Positions 44,832 to 54,214 of a DNA stretch of 64,000 nucleotides are shown piece after piece. The stretch is taken from positions 2,827,001 to 2,891,000 of the forward strand of contig NZ_CP039249.1 in NCBI RefSeq assembly GCF_004795835.1. Direction: 5' to 3'. Under the pieces are notes generated by a model. The model made no database searches. It worked only from the letters and a program-made list of their open reading frames with translations, and was not told the origin of the DNA. Each line of letters starts with the position of its first letter. The stretch's first letter is position 1. The position numbers and the translations under genes are program-made. The stretch comes from Sphingomonas sp. PAMC26645 (GTDB taxonomy: Bacteria > Pseudomonadota > Alphaproteobacteria > Sphingomonadales > Sphingomonadaceae).

Positions 44832-46664
44832 TCACCACCCGGTCGGCTTCCCCTTGTTCTGCACGTCCAGCCAAGACTTCAACGGTGCGAAATACTCGAC
44901 CAGCGCCGTGCCCGACATCTCGCGGCTGCCGGTGAACACCTGCAACGCATCCGGCCAAGGCTTCGATTGCCCCATGCTCAGCATCGCGTTCAGCTTCGTC
45001 CCCACCGCCTTGTTGTCGTAAAACGAGCAACGATGCAGCGGCCCCTTCCAGCCCGACTGGTCGCACGCCGCCTTGTAGAACTGGAACTGCAACACCCGCG
45101 CCAGGAAGTAGCGCGTGTAAGGCACCGCTGCCGGGATATGGTATTTCGCGCCCGCGTCGAACTTGGTCTCGTCGCGCGCGACCGGCGGCTTGATCCCCTG
45201 ATACTGAAGCCGCAAAGCATCCCACGCCGCCTGATACCCTGTCGCCGGGATCTGCCCCGAGAACACGCCCCAGCGCCATTTGTCGATCAGCAGCCCGAAC
45301 GGCAGGAACGCGACCTTGTCCATCGCCTGGCGCAGCAGCAGCCCGATGTCCTTGTCCGCGCTCGGCACCTTCGCCTGGTCGAGCAGGCCGATCTTCACCA
45401 GGTAATCCGGCGTGATCGACAGCGCGACGGTATCGCCGATCGCCTCGTGGAAACCGTCGTTAGCACCGTTCGCGTACAGAAACGGCTGTGCCTTGTACGC
45501 GCGCTGATAGTAGTTGTGGCCAAGCTCGTGGTGGATCGTGACGAAGTCGTCGGCGTTCACCTTCGTGCACATCTTGATCCGGATATCGTCCTTGGCGTCG
45601 ATATCCCACGCCGACGCATGGCAGATCACGTCGCGGTCGGCAGGCTTGGTGATCTGCGACCGCTTCCAGAACGTCTCCGGCAACGGCGCGAAGCCGAGCG
45701 ACGAATAGAAGCCCTCGCCCTGCTTCACCATCTTCAGCGGATCATAGCCCTTGGCCTTGAGCAGGTCGCCGGTGTCGAACCCCAGATCCCCGGCGCCCTT
45801 GGGTGCGACGATGTCGTAGATATTGCCCCATTCCTGCGCCCACATGTTGCCGAGCAGGTCGCTGCGGATCGGTCCGGTCTTCGCCTGCACCGCGTCGCCG
45901 TATTTCTCGTTGAGCTTCCACCGCGTGTAGGTGTGGAGCGCCATATAGAGCGGCTCGACCTGCTTCCAGATCTTGTCGGTCAGCGCCGCGAACTGCTCGG
46001 GCGTCATGTCGTAGCCAGAGCGCCACAGCGCACCGACATCCTTGTAGCCGAGCTCGCGCGCGCCCTCGTTCGAGATCGACGTCATCTTCGCATAATCGCC
46101 ACGCATCGGCGCGCCGACCTTGTCATTCCAGCTCGTCCACATCTCGGTCAGCTTGGCCGGATCGCGCACCGAGCCCATCGCCGCCTCGATGTCCGACCCG
46201 TTGATCGGCTTGCCGTCGAGCGTCCCCATGCCCTTGCCGTAGGACGACGACATCTTCGTGGTCAGCGTCGACAGTTCCTCGGACGCCCCTGCCCGCGTCG
46301 GCGCCGGCAGCGTCAGCCCGCCGCGCAGCAGATCGAGCTTGCGCTTGGTATCGAACGAAAGCCCCGGCAGCGACGCATAGCGCGCGGCGCCGAGCGCGTA
46401 CTTCACCCCGAGATCGGTCATCTCCGCGCCCGACTTCGCCGCCAGCGCATCGGTATCGTCGGTGATGTACGTCGCGTTGACCCACGCCACGCGGTTCGCG
46501 TCGAGCGAGGCAGTCGCCATCGCCTTCTCCGCCTCAGCGACGAACGCATCGGCCTGCGCGACGGTCGGCTTGCCGGTGGTAGCGGGTGCTGCAGTCTGGG
46601 CCTGCGCTACGGACGGCACGGCGATCGCGCACGCAAGCGCGATCAGAGAGACGGTACGGATCAT
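44832..46664 (-). CDS. M2 family metallopeptidase (angiotensin-converting-enzyme-like dipeptidyl carboxypeptidase)
   Basis: Exported zinc dipeptidyl carboxypeptidase of 610 residues. The signal peptide ends in AQAQT at about residue 24. The zinc site is HEXXH at residues 379-383 (HHELGH), and the third ligand Glu lies in NDGFHEAIGD about 25 residues on. YGDAVQAKTGPIRSDLLGNMWAQEW and CHASAWDIDAKDDIRIKMC match the ACE family. The C-terminal AYTRYFLARVLQFQFY-type segment (here PYTRYFLARVLQFQFYKA) and the MLSMGQSKPW motif are also typical. It probably degrades periplasmic peptides. Confidence 0.93.
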   Translation of the reverse strand: MIRTVSLIALACAIAVPSVAQAQTAAPATTGKPTVAQADAFVAEAEKAMATASLDANRVAWVNATYITDDTDALAAKSGAEMTDLGVKYALGAARYASLPGLSFDTKRKLDLLRGGLTLPAPTRAGASEELSTLTTKMSSSYGKGMGTLDGKPINGSDIEAAMGSVRDPAKLTEMWTSWNDKVGAPMRGDYAKMTSISNEGARELGYKDVGALWRSGYDMTPEQFAALTDKIWKQVEPLYMALHTYTRWKLNEKYGDAVQAKTGPIRSDLLGNMWAQEWGNIYDIVAPKGAGDLGFDTGDLLKAKGYDPLKMVKQGEGFYSSLGFAPLPETFWKRSQITKPADRDVICHASAWDIDAKDDIRIKMCTKVNADDFVTIHHELGHNYYQRAYKAQPFLYANGANDGFHEAIGDTVALSITPDYLVKIGLLDQAKVPSADKDIGLLLRQAMDKVAFLPFGLLIDKWRWGVFSGQIPATGYQAAWDALRLQYQGIKPPVARDETKFDAGAKYHIPAAVPYTRYFLARVLQFQFYKAACDQSGWKGPLHRCSFYDNKAVGTKLNAMLSMGQSKPWPDALQVFTGSREMSGTALVEYFAPLKSWLDVQNKGKPTGW

Positions 46665-46731
46665 GATCTTCCCCTAGATTATGCCTCCAGAGTGAGCATC
46701 CGACCAAGTCTGGTCAACGCCGATCTTTCCA

Positions 46732-46755
46732 ATCCTCCCCCTTGCGGGGGAGGAT
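46732..46755. terminator. Short hairpin downstream of the alpha/beta hydrolase
   Basis: ATCCTCCCCC-ttgc-GGGGGAGGAT, a perfect 10-bp stem 13 bp past the hydrolase stop. Its sequence equals a single family C arm, so it is either a terminator or a solo repeat arm doing that job. Confidence 0.55.
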
Positions 46756-46768
46756 CGTGGTTAGGGCG

Positions 46769-47545
46769 TCAGCCTGCCAGGAAGTCCGCGATCGCCTGGC
46801 CCAGTTCGGGCTTCACCACTGCGCTCATATGACCGCCCGGAGTCTCGACATACGTCCCGTTCGGCAACGCCGCAGCCAGATCCGGTGCCGAACCATTGTC
46901 CTGATCCTCGCCGCCGCACACGACCAACGTCGGCTGCTGTATAGCCTTCACCGACTCGAGCGGCGTATCGACGAACGTCTCGAGGATACCGAGCAACGCG
47001 ATCGGATCGCCGCCCGTCGTCTTCAGGAACGCCTCCGCCAGCCACTCCGGCGTACCCTGCACATGCTGCCCCAGCCTGGTCAGGATATTGCGGAAATGCC
47101 CGGCGCGGCGTGACGTCTGCGTCAGCCCTTCGAGACCCATTCCGGAGAAGATCACGCGCCGCGGCGTCGCGCCCGTCGCCAGCATCCGCGAGGTCGTCCG
47201 CGCACCCAGCGAGTAGCCGCCAAGGTCATAGTCCGTCAGCCCAAGATGCGCGACCAGCGCGTGGCCATCTTGCGTCAGCGCATCCGCCGGATACGCCTCT
47301 AGCCCATGCGGCTTCTCGCTCTCACCGTGCGCGCGCAGGTCCGGCATGATCACCCGGAAACCCTTGGCGGCGATCTTCGCGGCGTGGCCGTAGCGGATCC
47401 AGTTGGTCTTCGCGTCGGAGAAATAGCCGTGGATCAGCACCACCGGCCGCCCCTCGCCGACCTCGCGCCACGCGATCCGCGTGCCGTCGAAGCTTTCGAA
47501 AAACTGGGTATCGCTCGGGGTGCTGGCCACGGTCACATCCTGCAT
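46769..47545 (-). CDS. Alpha/beta-fold hydrolase
   Basis: Serine hydrolase of 258 residues with the classical fold. The nucleophile is Ser112 in GGYSLGAR; the oxyanion region is VVLIHGYFSD, PDLRAHGESEKP is the usual loop, and PTLVVCGGEDQDNG holds the acid residue. The catalytic His is in PGGHMSAVV. No signal peptide. Substrate unknown; esterase, lactonase or haloperoxidase-like roles are all possible. A hairpin lies between it and the M2 peptidase, so they are probably separate transcripts. Confidence 0.9.
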   Translation of the reverse strand: MQDVTVASTPSDTQFFESFDGTRIAWREVGEGRPVVLIHGYFSDAKTNWIRYGHAAKIAAKGFRVIMPDLRAHGESEKPHGLEAYPADALTQDGHALVAHLGLTDYDLGGYSLGARTTSRMLATGATPRRVIFSGMGLEGLTQTSRRAGHFRNILTRLGQHVQGTPEWLAEAFLKTTGGDPIALLGILETFVDTPLESVKAIQQPTLVVCGGEDQDNGSAPDLAAALPNGTYVETPGGHMSAVVKPELGQAIADFLAG

Positions 47546-47632
47546 TGGTTCGCCGCCAATTCGTGGCGGCCGCCGCCCAAGTCAACCCGCGCTAGCTCCC
47601 TGCATGTCGAGCGCCCCTTAGCCCCAAACGAA

Positions 47633-47658
47633 AACGGGCGACCCGAAGGCCGCCCGTT
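47633..47658 (-). terminator. Rho-independent terminator of the adhesin gene
   Basis: On the minus strand AACGGGCG-gccttcgggt-CGCCCGTT followed by TTCGTTT, 20 bp after the adhesin stop. Confidence 0.88.
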
Positions 47659-47678
47659 CCCAACTTCGAAAGACAGGA

Positions 47679-50600
47679 TCAGAACTGATACCCGATCCCG
47701 CCCGATGCACCGGCACGGCCCTGCGAGTCGTAGGTGCCGCTCAGCTTGACGACCGTGTGGCCATCGCTGAACGCCTTCGACATCCCGACCGCGACCGCCG
47801 ACTGGCCGGCATAGGTGCCACCACCCATCGCGATCATCCCCTTGCCCGCTTCATACGCCTGCGGGAGTCCGGCTGCTGCCAGCGCGTTGGAGGTCCCGGC
47901 AAAGCTGTCGCGGCGGAGGTTGCGCAGATCGAAGTCGAGCGCCGCGATCCGTCCGTCGGTATAGGCGTTCGCCTGCGTCACGGCGGAATTGATGCCCGAG
48001 TTCAGCTGCCCGACGTTGACCGCGTCGGTGGTCGACACGCCCGCCGCGACATTGCTCAGCACGGTCGCCTGACCGCCGGCGTTGAACGTCACGTTGGTAC
48101 GCGAAGGACCATATTGCACCGAGTTGCTGCCCAGCGCGAGCGCACTGTTCGCGGTGCCCTGTGCCGTCGCGACCGCCTGATTGGTGGTGTAGAGCTGCCC
48201 ACCGTTCACTGCTTCGGCGGACCCCGCCGCGACCGTACCGGCGGCCACGTTGGCGATCGTCACCGGCGCCGCCGCGTTGCCACCCGCCAGCGTCACGGTA
48301 TTGGTCCGCGCACCGTTGGCATCGGTGTTGTACGACACCGCGTTCACCGCCGTCAGCGCCAGGGCGTAGACCTGTCCGCCATTGACCGCGTCGGTCGAAC
48401 CCGCCGTGATCGAACCGCCCGCGACATTGTGCAGGCCGACGGGGCCAGCCGCCGCACCGACCAGCGTCAGGTCGTTGGTCTTCGTGCCACCGTTCGGCGT
48501 GGTTGCGCTGCCGGGGTTGGAGTATTGCACCGGCCCGGTCGCACCGTTGCTGATCTGGTTGCCCAGGTTGGTGATCGCGGTCGTGTTGTTCGCCACCTGC
48601 GTGTTGGTCGCCGCAAGCTGCGCGCCGTTGACCGCGTCGGTAGACCCGGCGGCGACGTTGCCGGCGGCGACGTTGGTGATGACCGTACCGCCGGCACCGC
48701 CGAGCGTGATCGAGTTCTTCGTGCCGTTGTCGTACTGGACGGTGGTGGTGCCCAGAGCCGCAACTTGCGCCGCGACCCCTGCGACCTGGCCGACATTGGC
48801 GGCATCGGTTGCCGCGGTGCCGGCCGCGACGTTGGTGATCTGCCGAGCGCCACCAGCCGAGCCGACCGACACTTCACCGACCGAGTTCTGCAAGCCGGCG
48901 AGCCCGAGCGCGGCATAGCCAAGAGTACCGCCACGAAGCGCTGAGGAGCCGGTGCCGATGGCAACGCTGTTGTCCGCGGTCGTGGTCGCTTCCGGCCCGA
49001 TCGCGATGCTGTCGGTACCCGTCACGACGCTGTCGCCGCGGGTCGAGAGAACCCGGAAATACCGGATGCCCGCACCGCCGTTGATCGCGCCATCGACCGC
49101 ATCGAAGACCGACTGGACATTGCCATATTGCACCCCGCCGAACCCGATCGAAGCAAGCACGCGGTTGGTGGCAGCGTCATAGCTCGACAGGCCGCCCAGC
49201 CCCGCCGCGACGGAGGTGCCGAGCCCGACGAGCTGCCCGCCGTTGACCGCGTCGGTCGACCCTGCCGCGAGCGTTCCCGCCGCGACGTTGCCGAGCACGA
49301 CCGGCGCCGCGCCTGCTCCACCGAACGTCACGCGCGTCCGGGTCGGATCGTCATACTGCACCGACAGCGCGGCGAGATTGCCGACCTGGCCGGAGACGGT
49401 TGCCAGCTGGCCGCCGTTGACCGCATCGGTCGAGCCCGCCGCGACCACGCCGTTGCCGACATTGTGCAAGGCGACGGCACCAGCGGCACCCCCGACCAGC
49501 GTCACGTCGTTCGACGGCACGCCGCCGTTGGGCGTGGTCGGTGCGCCTGCGCTCGAATATTGGAGCGCACCGATCGCGCCATTCGCGATGCTCGTCGTCA
49601 GGTTGGTGACGTTGGTGTTGGTCGCAAACAGCTGGCTGCCGTTGACCGCCTCGGTCGAGGTCGCACCGAGCGCGCCTGCCGCGACATTGCCGATCACGAC
49701 GGGGGCTGCACCCGTACCGACGCCGCCAAGCGTGATCCGCGAGCGGCCGACATCGTCATACTGCACCGCGAGTGCGGACAGGCCGCTGACTTGCCCGGAG
49801 ACACTCGCAAGCTGACCACCGTTGACCGCATCGGTCGATCCCACCGCGACATTGCCATTCGCGACATTGTGCAATCCGACCGGGCCAGCCGCCGCACCGA
49901 CCAGCGCGACGTCGTTGCTCGGCACGCCGCCATTGGGCGTGGTCGGCGTCGCGGCGTTGGAATATTGCACCGCGCCGATCCCGCCATTGGTGATGTTGGT
50001 CGTGAGGTTGGTCAGCGCGGTGTTGGTGTTGGTGACGTTGGCGTTGGTCGTGAACAGCTGGCTGCCGTTGACCGCCTCGAGCGAGGCGGCGCCGAGCGTC
50101 CCCGCCGCGACGTTGCCGAGCACCACCGGTGCAGCACCCGCGCCGCCGAAGGTCACGCGCGACCGGCTGAGATCGTCATACTGCACCGCCAAACCGTTCA
50201 GCGTGCCGACCTGCCCCGAGACCAGGGCAAGCTGACCGCCATTGACCGCGTCGGTCGAACCCACCGCGACGGCGCCATCGGCGACATTGTGCAGAGCGAC
50301 CGCGCCGGCGGCACCGCCCACGAGCGTCGCGTCGTTCGACGGCACGCCCCCGTTCGGCGTGGTCGGCGCACCCGCGCTTGAGTATTGCAGCGCACCGATC
50401 GCGCCATTCGTGATGTTGGTCGTCAGGTTGGTGACGTTGGTGTTGGTCGCGAACAGCTGGCTGCCGTTGACCGCGTCGGTCGAGGTCGCGCCGAGCGTAC
50501 CCGCCGCGACATTGCCGATCGCCACCGGAGCGGCCCCCGTGCCGAGACCCCCGAGCGTGACGCGAGCGCGCGTCGCGTCGTCATACTGGACCGACAGCGC

Positions 50601-52367
50601 GGCGAGGTTGCCGACCTGGCCGGTCACGGTGGCAAGCTGCCCGCCATTCACCGCGTCGGTCGACCCGGTCGCGACAGTGCCATCGGCTACGTTGTGAAGA
50701 GCGACCGGTCCTGCCGTTGCACCGACCAGCGCGACGTCGTTGGTCGGGACGCCACCGTTCGGCACGGTCGGCGTCGCCGCGTTCGAATATTGCAGCGCGC
50801 CGATGCCGCCATTGGTGATGTTGGTCGTCAGGTTCGTCAGCGCGGTATTGGTGTTGGTGACGTTGGTGTTCGTCGCGAACAGCTGGCTGCCGTTGACCGC
50901 ATCGGTCGAGGTCGCACCCAGCGTGCCGGCCGCGACGTTGCCGAGCGCGACGGGCGCTGCACCCGTGCCCACGCCGCCAAGCGTCGCCCGCACGCGCGTC
51001 GCGTCGTCATACTGGACGGCGAGCCCGGCCAGCGTGCCGACCTGCCCGGTGACCGTGGCAAGCTGTCCACCATTGACCGCGTCGGTCGAGCCCGCGGCGA
51101 CGTTGCCGTTTGCCACGTTGTGCAGCCCGACCGCGCCCGGCGTCGCGCCGACCAGCGCGACGTCGTTGGTGGGCGTGCCACCGTTCGGCACCGTCGGCGT
51201 CGCGGCGTTGGCGTATTGCACGGCACCGATCGCGCCGTTGCTGATGTTGGTCGTCAGGTTCGTGACGTTGGTGTTGGTCGCGAACAACTGGCTGCCGTTG
51301 ACCGCCTCGGTCGAGGCAGCGCCGAGCGTGCCTGCGGCGACGTTGCGGAGCGCCACCGCCGGCGCGCCGGTACCGGCTCCCCCCAGCGTCACGCTGGTGC
51401 GGGTCGCACCATCATATTGGACCGCACCGCTTGCGAGCGTGCCGATCTGCGCCTGAACGCCGGTGAGCTGGGCGACGTTGACCGCATCGGTTGCCGCGGT
51501 GCCCGCCGCGACGTTGGTGATCTGGCGTTCGCCACCCGCCGCGCCGACCGAGACTTCGCCGGCCGAGTTCTGGGGAACAGCGAGCCCGATCGCGGTATAG
51601 CCTGCCAGCGGTCCGCGTGCGGCAACGCTCCCTGCACCGAGCGCGACGCCGTTCGCGCCGGTCGCGATCGCTCCCGTACCCAGAGCGATCGCGCCGGTTG
51701 CATTGGCGCCGACCGTCGATCCGGTGCCGAGCGCGATCGAGCCGAGCGCGGTCGCGCTGGTCAGCGCTCTGTTACCGAATGCGATCGAATTTCCCTCTCC
51801 TGCAGACGCTTCGGCGCCGGTCGCGCCGAGCCCGGTGATCCGATTGCCGCCGATCGCGATGCCGGCCGGCGTCCGCAACGTGAAACTGTCCGCCTGCGTA
51901 TCGCAGCGGTCCGCCGGTCCGACAAGCTGTCCGTTGGCGTTGAGCACCTGCAAAGTAATGTTGTTGCCCGCCGCCGCATTCGTCAGAAGCGCGGATGCGT
52001 TGATGGTGAGCGCCGGCACGCCAAGAAACGGCAGCAACGTGTTGATGCCCCCGGTAATCGGATCGACCGTGTTCTGGATCGGCGTGACGATCCCGTTGAC
52101 CACCGGCGTCAGGATATCGGTGACGACCGAGCGTGGCAGGCTGACGCCCGAGCATACGCTGACGATGTTCGGCGTGGCTGCCTGCGCCGAAGCGGCCTGG
52201 GTCGCGAGCAGCGACGTGGTCGCCAGCCCGATCAACGAAGCGCCATCGCGCAGGCGGCGCAGGGTGCGGGTAAAGGTGGGCGACTTTGCAGGATGCGAAG
52301 CGAACGTCTTGGCGCCAGTCGGCGTCACGGCGTCTCGATCTTGCGGGCGAACAAACGCGTTGGACAT
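47679..52367 (-). CDS. Trimeric autotransporter adhesin (YadA/Hia type)
   Basis: Type Vc secreted surface adhesin, 1562 residues. The ATG at 52367 has GGAGG 7 nt upstream. An extended N-terminal region (about 40 residues, basic RTLRRLR) precedes the hydrophobic signal core, cleaved near residue 61 (AASAQA). The passenger has YadA-like head repeats (SIAFGNRAL, GSIALGTGS, GAIALGTGA), then neck motifs of the type AVNGSQLF and AVNVAQL between stalk modules; five long modules repeat almost exactly. A second head-like patch is DSIAIGPEATTTADNSVAIG. The last 75 or so residues form the YadA beta-barrel anchor (SALAAAG-type start, GGGTYAGQSAVAVGMSK, GGIGYQF end). Likely role: attachment or autoaggregation. 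Confidence 0.97.
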   Translation of the reverse strand: MSNAFVRPQDRDAVTPTGAKTFASHPAKSPTFTRTLRRLRDGASLIGLATTSLLATQAASAQAATPNIVSVCSGVSLPRSVVTDILTPVVNGIVTPIQNTVDPITGGINTLLPFLGVPALTINASALLTNAAAGNNITLQVLNANGQLVGPADRCDTQADSFTLRTPAGIAIGGNRITGLGATGAEASAGEGNSIAFGNRALTSATALGSIALGTGSTVGANATGAIALGTGAIATGANGVALGAGSVAARGPLAGYTAIGLAVPQNSAGEVSVGAAGGERQITNVAAGTAATDAVNVAQLTGVQAQIGTLASGAVQYDGATRTSVTLGGAGTGAPAVALRNVAAGTLGAASTEAVNGSQLFATNTNVTNLTTNISNGAIGAVQYANAATPTVPNGGTPTNDVALVGATPGAVGLHNVANGNVAAGSTDAVNGGQLATVTGQVGTLAGLAVQYDDATRVRATLGGVGTGAAPVALGNVAAGTLGATSTDAVNGSQLFATNTNVTNTNTALTNLTTNITNGGIGALQYSNAATPTVPNGGVPTNDVALVGATAGPVALHNVADGTVATGSTDAVNGGQLATVTGQVGNLAALSVQYDDATRARVTLGGLGTGAAPVAIGNVAAGTLGATSTDAVNGSQLFATNTNVTNLTTNITNGAIGALQYSSAGAPTTPNGGVPSNDATLVGGAAGAVALHNVADGAVAVGSTDAVNGGQLALVSGQVGTLNGLAVQYDDLSRSRVTFGGAGAAPVVLGNVAAGTLGAASLEAVNGSQLFTTNANVTNTNTALTNLTTNITNGGIGAVQYSNAATPTTPNGGVPSNDVALVGAAAGPVGLHNVANGNVAVGSTDAVNGGQLASVSGQVSGLSALAVQYDDVGRSRITLGGVGTGAAPVVIGNVAAGALGATSTEAVNGSQLFATNTNVTNLTTSIANGAIGALQYSSAGAPTTPNGGVPSNDVTLVGGAAGAVALHNVGNGVVAAGSTDAVNGGQLATVSGQVGNLAALSVQYDDPTRTRVTFGGAGAAPVVLGNVAAGTLAAGSTDAVNGGQLVGLGTSVAAGLGGLSSYDAATNRVLASIGFGGVQYGNVQSVFDAVDGAINGGAGIRYFRVLSTRGDSVVTGTDSIAIGPEATTTADNSVAIGTGSSALRGGTLGYAALGLAGLQNSVGEVSVGSAGGARQITNVAAGTAATDAANVGQVAGVAAQVAALGTTTVQYDNGTKNSITLGGAGGTVITNVAAGNVAAGSTDAVNGAQLAATNTQVANNTTAITNLGNQISNGATGPVQYSNPGSATTPNGGTKTNDLTLVGAAAGPVGLHNVAGGSITAGSTDAVNGGQVYALALTAVNAVSYNTDANGARTNTVTLAGGNAAAPVTIANVAAGTVAAGSAEAVNGGQLYTTNQAVATAQGTANSALALGSNSVQYGPSRTNVTFNAGGQATVLSNVAAGVSTTDAVNVGQLNSGINSAVTQANAYTDGRIAALDFDLRNLRRDSFAGTSNALAAAGLPQAYEAGKGMIAMGGGTYAGQSAVAVGMSKAFSDGHTVVKLSGTYDSQGRAGASGGIGYQF
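49220..51360 (-). repeat. Tandem DNA modules inside the adhesin gene, alternating long and short
   Basis: The shared 5'-GCTGGCTGCCGTTGACCGC-type block recurs at about 49631, 50057, 50456, 50882 and 51287. Spacings are 426, 399, 426 and 405 bp. Long and short modules alternate; the long form has 7 extra codons (TNTALTN). Confidence 0.9.
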
Positions 52368-52469
52368 CAAACAACCTCCACTGACGACTGCAACAGCAGC
52401 CCTGATTTCCCGCATCGCCGAACTCTAGATTCGACTATCGGAACGGGAGGATGTTCACCCCTGTAATAC

Positions 52470-52482
52470 TAACAGTCTGTTA
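52470..52482. promoter_or_regulatory. 13-bp palindrome in the adhesin upstream region
   Basis: TAACAGTCTGTTA, symmetrical about the central T, 103 bp before the adhesin ATG and embedded in AT-rich sequence. Possible operator. Confidence 0.35.
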
Positions 52483-52743
52483 CCGTAATAAATAAGCATA
52501 GACGCGGAACAGACAAAGCAAATCATCGTTATTCTACACAACTTCAATCCATATCGATTGAAACATAAAACCGTTCTTGTTGCATCGATGAAGTTTGAGA
52601 CCAGACTGTTGCTATATCCGGTATTTCGGATCGTTAATGATCACATCCAAACTGGTCGCTATCCAACCGCGCCAGCAAAATCACCGCAATTCGGTTCGAT
52701 CGGTGCGTTCAGCCGCTCGCGCTCGTCAGCGAAAGCGAATCGC

Positions 52744-52780
52744 AAAACCGCGCCGTCACACGGGGTGACGACGCGGTTTC
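52744..52780 (-). terminator. Rho-independent terminator of asd
   Basis: On the minus strand AAACCGCG...CGCGGTTTT with a nested GTCAC/GTGAC hairpin, 45 bp past the asd stop. Confidence 0.88.
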
Positions 52781-52825
52781 GAACGGTCATTTGGAGCGTG
52801 TTGGAGGCGCGATGGCCCCGCCCGA

Positions 52826-53851
52826 CTACGCCTTCTGCAGATGCCGACGCCCGAGCAACTCGGCGATCTGCACCGCATTCAGTGCCGCCCCCTTGCGGAG
52901 ATTGTCGCTGACGCACCACAGGTTCAGGCCGTTCTCGAGGGTCGGATCCTCGCGCACGCGGCTGATGTACGTCGCGAAGTCGCCGACGCACTCGATCGGC
53001 GTGATGTAGCCGCCGTCCTCGCGCTTATCGACCAGCATGATGCCGGGCGCCTCGCGAAGGATGTTCTGCGCTTCCTCGGCCGAAATTTCATTCTCGAACT
53101 CGATGTTGATCGCTTCGGAATGGCCGACGAACACCGGCACGCGGACGCAGGTCGCGGTGACCTTGATCTTCCTGTCGAGGATCTTCTTGGTCTCGACGAC
53201 CATCTTCCACTCTTCCTTGGTCGAGCCGTCGTCGAGGAAGCTGTCGATGTGCGGGATCACGTTGAAGGCGATCTGCTTGGTGAACAGCTTGGGCTCGGCC
53301 GGATCGCCGACGAAGATGTTGCGGCTCTGCTCGAACAGCTCGTCCATGCCCGCCTTGCCCGCGCCGGATACCGACTGATAGGTCGAGACGACGACGCGCA
53401 GGATCTTCGCCGCATCGTGCAGCGGCTTCAGCGCGACGACCATCTGCGCGGTCGAGCAGTTCGGGTTGGCGATGATGTTGCGGACCTTGTAGCCGTCGAT
53501 CGCCTCGGGGTTCACCTCGGGCACGATCAGCGGCACGTCGGGGTCCATGCGGTAGAGCGACGAATTGTCGATCACCACGCAGCCGGCGGCGGCAGCGATC
53601 GGCGCATAGATTGCCGAGCCCTCGGAGCCGATCGCGAACAGCGCCATGTCCCAGCCGTTCCAGTCGAAATGCTCGATGTTCGTGCATTTAATCTGCTTGC
53701 CGGTGTCGCCATAGTCGACCATCAACCCCTGGCTGCGCGACGACGCGACGCAGGCGATCTCATCCGCCGGAAACTCGCGTTCCGCCAGGATGTTGAGGAT
53801 CTCACGCCCGACATTGCCGGTCGCACCCGCGACCACCACCCGATAACCCAT
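52826..53851 (-). CDS. asd: Aspartate-semialdehyde dehydrogenase
   Basis: Reduces aspartyl phosphate to aspartate semialdehyde, the branch point to lysine/diaminopimelate, methionine and threonine. It has 341 residues from the ATG at 53851 (GGAG 9 nt upstream); the longer frame crosses a repeat and is not coding. The NADP site is VVVAGATGNVGREIL (residues 5-19). The catalytic Cys132 is in NPNCSTAQMV. VSTYQSVSGAGKAGMDEL and RVPVFVGHSEAINIEFE are typical. It is monocistronic with its own terminator. Confidence 0.98.
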   Translation of the reverse strand: MGYRVVVAGATGNVGREILNILAEREFPADEIACVASSRSQGLMVDYGDTGKQIKCTNIEHFDWNGWDMALFAIGSEGSAIYAPIAAAAGCVVIDNSSLYRMDPDVPLIVPEVNPEAIDGYKVRNIIANPNCSTAQMVVALKPLHDAAKILRVVVSTYQSVSGAGKAGMDELFEQSRNIFVGDPAEPKLFTKQIAFNVIPHIDSFLDDGSTKEEWKMVVETKKILDRKIKVTATCVRVPVFVGHSEAINIEFENEISAEEAQNILREAPGIMLVDKREDGGYITPIECVGDFATYISRVREDPTLENGLNLWCVSDNLRKGAALNAVQIAELLGRRHLQKA

Positions 53852-53982
53852 GTTGTCACTCCGATTGGACTTGGGGCGGGCAGTACCGACGTTGCGCGGC
53901 GAGGTCCAACGGCTTTCGACTTGTTGCGCGGATAGGGGAGTTTGGGGGAGTAGATCGCGGCGACCGGTGCACCTGCTTCCTT

Positions 53983-54035
53983 GTTCTCCCGCGAAGGCGG
54001 GAGCCCAGTTTGGACTCCCGCCTCCGCGGGGGAAC
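53983..54035. repeat. Family A inverted-arm repeat, 53-bp short form
   Basis: GTTCTCCCGC-gaa-GGCGGGAG...CTCCCGC-ctcc-GCGGGGGAAC around CCAGTTTGG. Same length as the copy at 1190-1242. A family B element begins 44 bp away. Confidence 0.85.
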
Positions 54036-54079
54036 AAGCTAGCTTAGCGAGATGGATCAGCACCTGCACCAGCAGTAGC

Positions 54080-54182
54080 ACCACCCCGGCGGAGGCCGGG
54101 GCCCAGTTGGGGGACGTTGCTAACGGCGCGCAGTCCATTACTGCGACCTTTCCAACTGGGCCCCGGCCTTCGCCGGGGTGGT
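54080..54182. repeat. Family B inverted-arm repeat downstream of the MgtC-like gene
   Basis: ACCACCCCGGCGGAGGCCGG... and ...CCGGCCTTCGCCGGGGTGGT, one mismatch between the outer arms; inner CCCAGTTGG/CCAACTGGG also pairs. The centre resembles that of the copy at 20111. Confidence 0.9.
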
Positions 54183-54214
54183 GGCTGGGGAGGAGGCACG
54201 GCTAAGTGCGCTCC

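Larger units (their letters stand above)
52368..52825. other. AT-rich promoter region between the adhesin and asd genes
   Basis: A 458-bp gap, clearly AT-richer than its surroundings between about 52440 and 52640. It holds the adhesin upstream region, a 13-bp palindrome (52470-52482) and, at the right, the asd terminator. I see no credible gene in it; the short plus-strand ORF there has no coding features. Confidence 0.5.

Noticed and set aside
49220..51360. A CRISPR-like array
   Set aside because: The regularly spaced repeats are in-frame protein modules of the adhesin, with 400-bp units and no unique spacers.
50385..52466. Long plus-strand frames opposite the adhesin gene
   Set aside because: Repetitive translation mirrors the adhesin modules; the minus strand has signal peptide, head repeats and YadA anchor.
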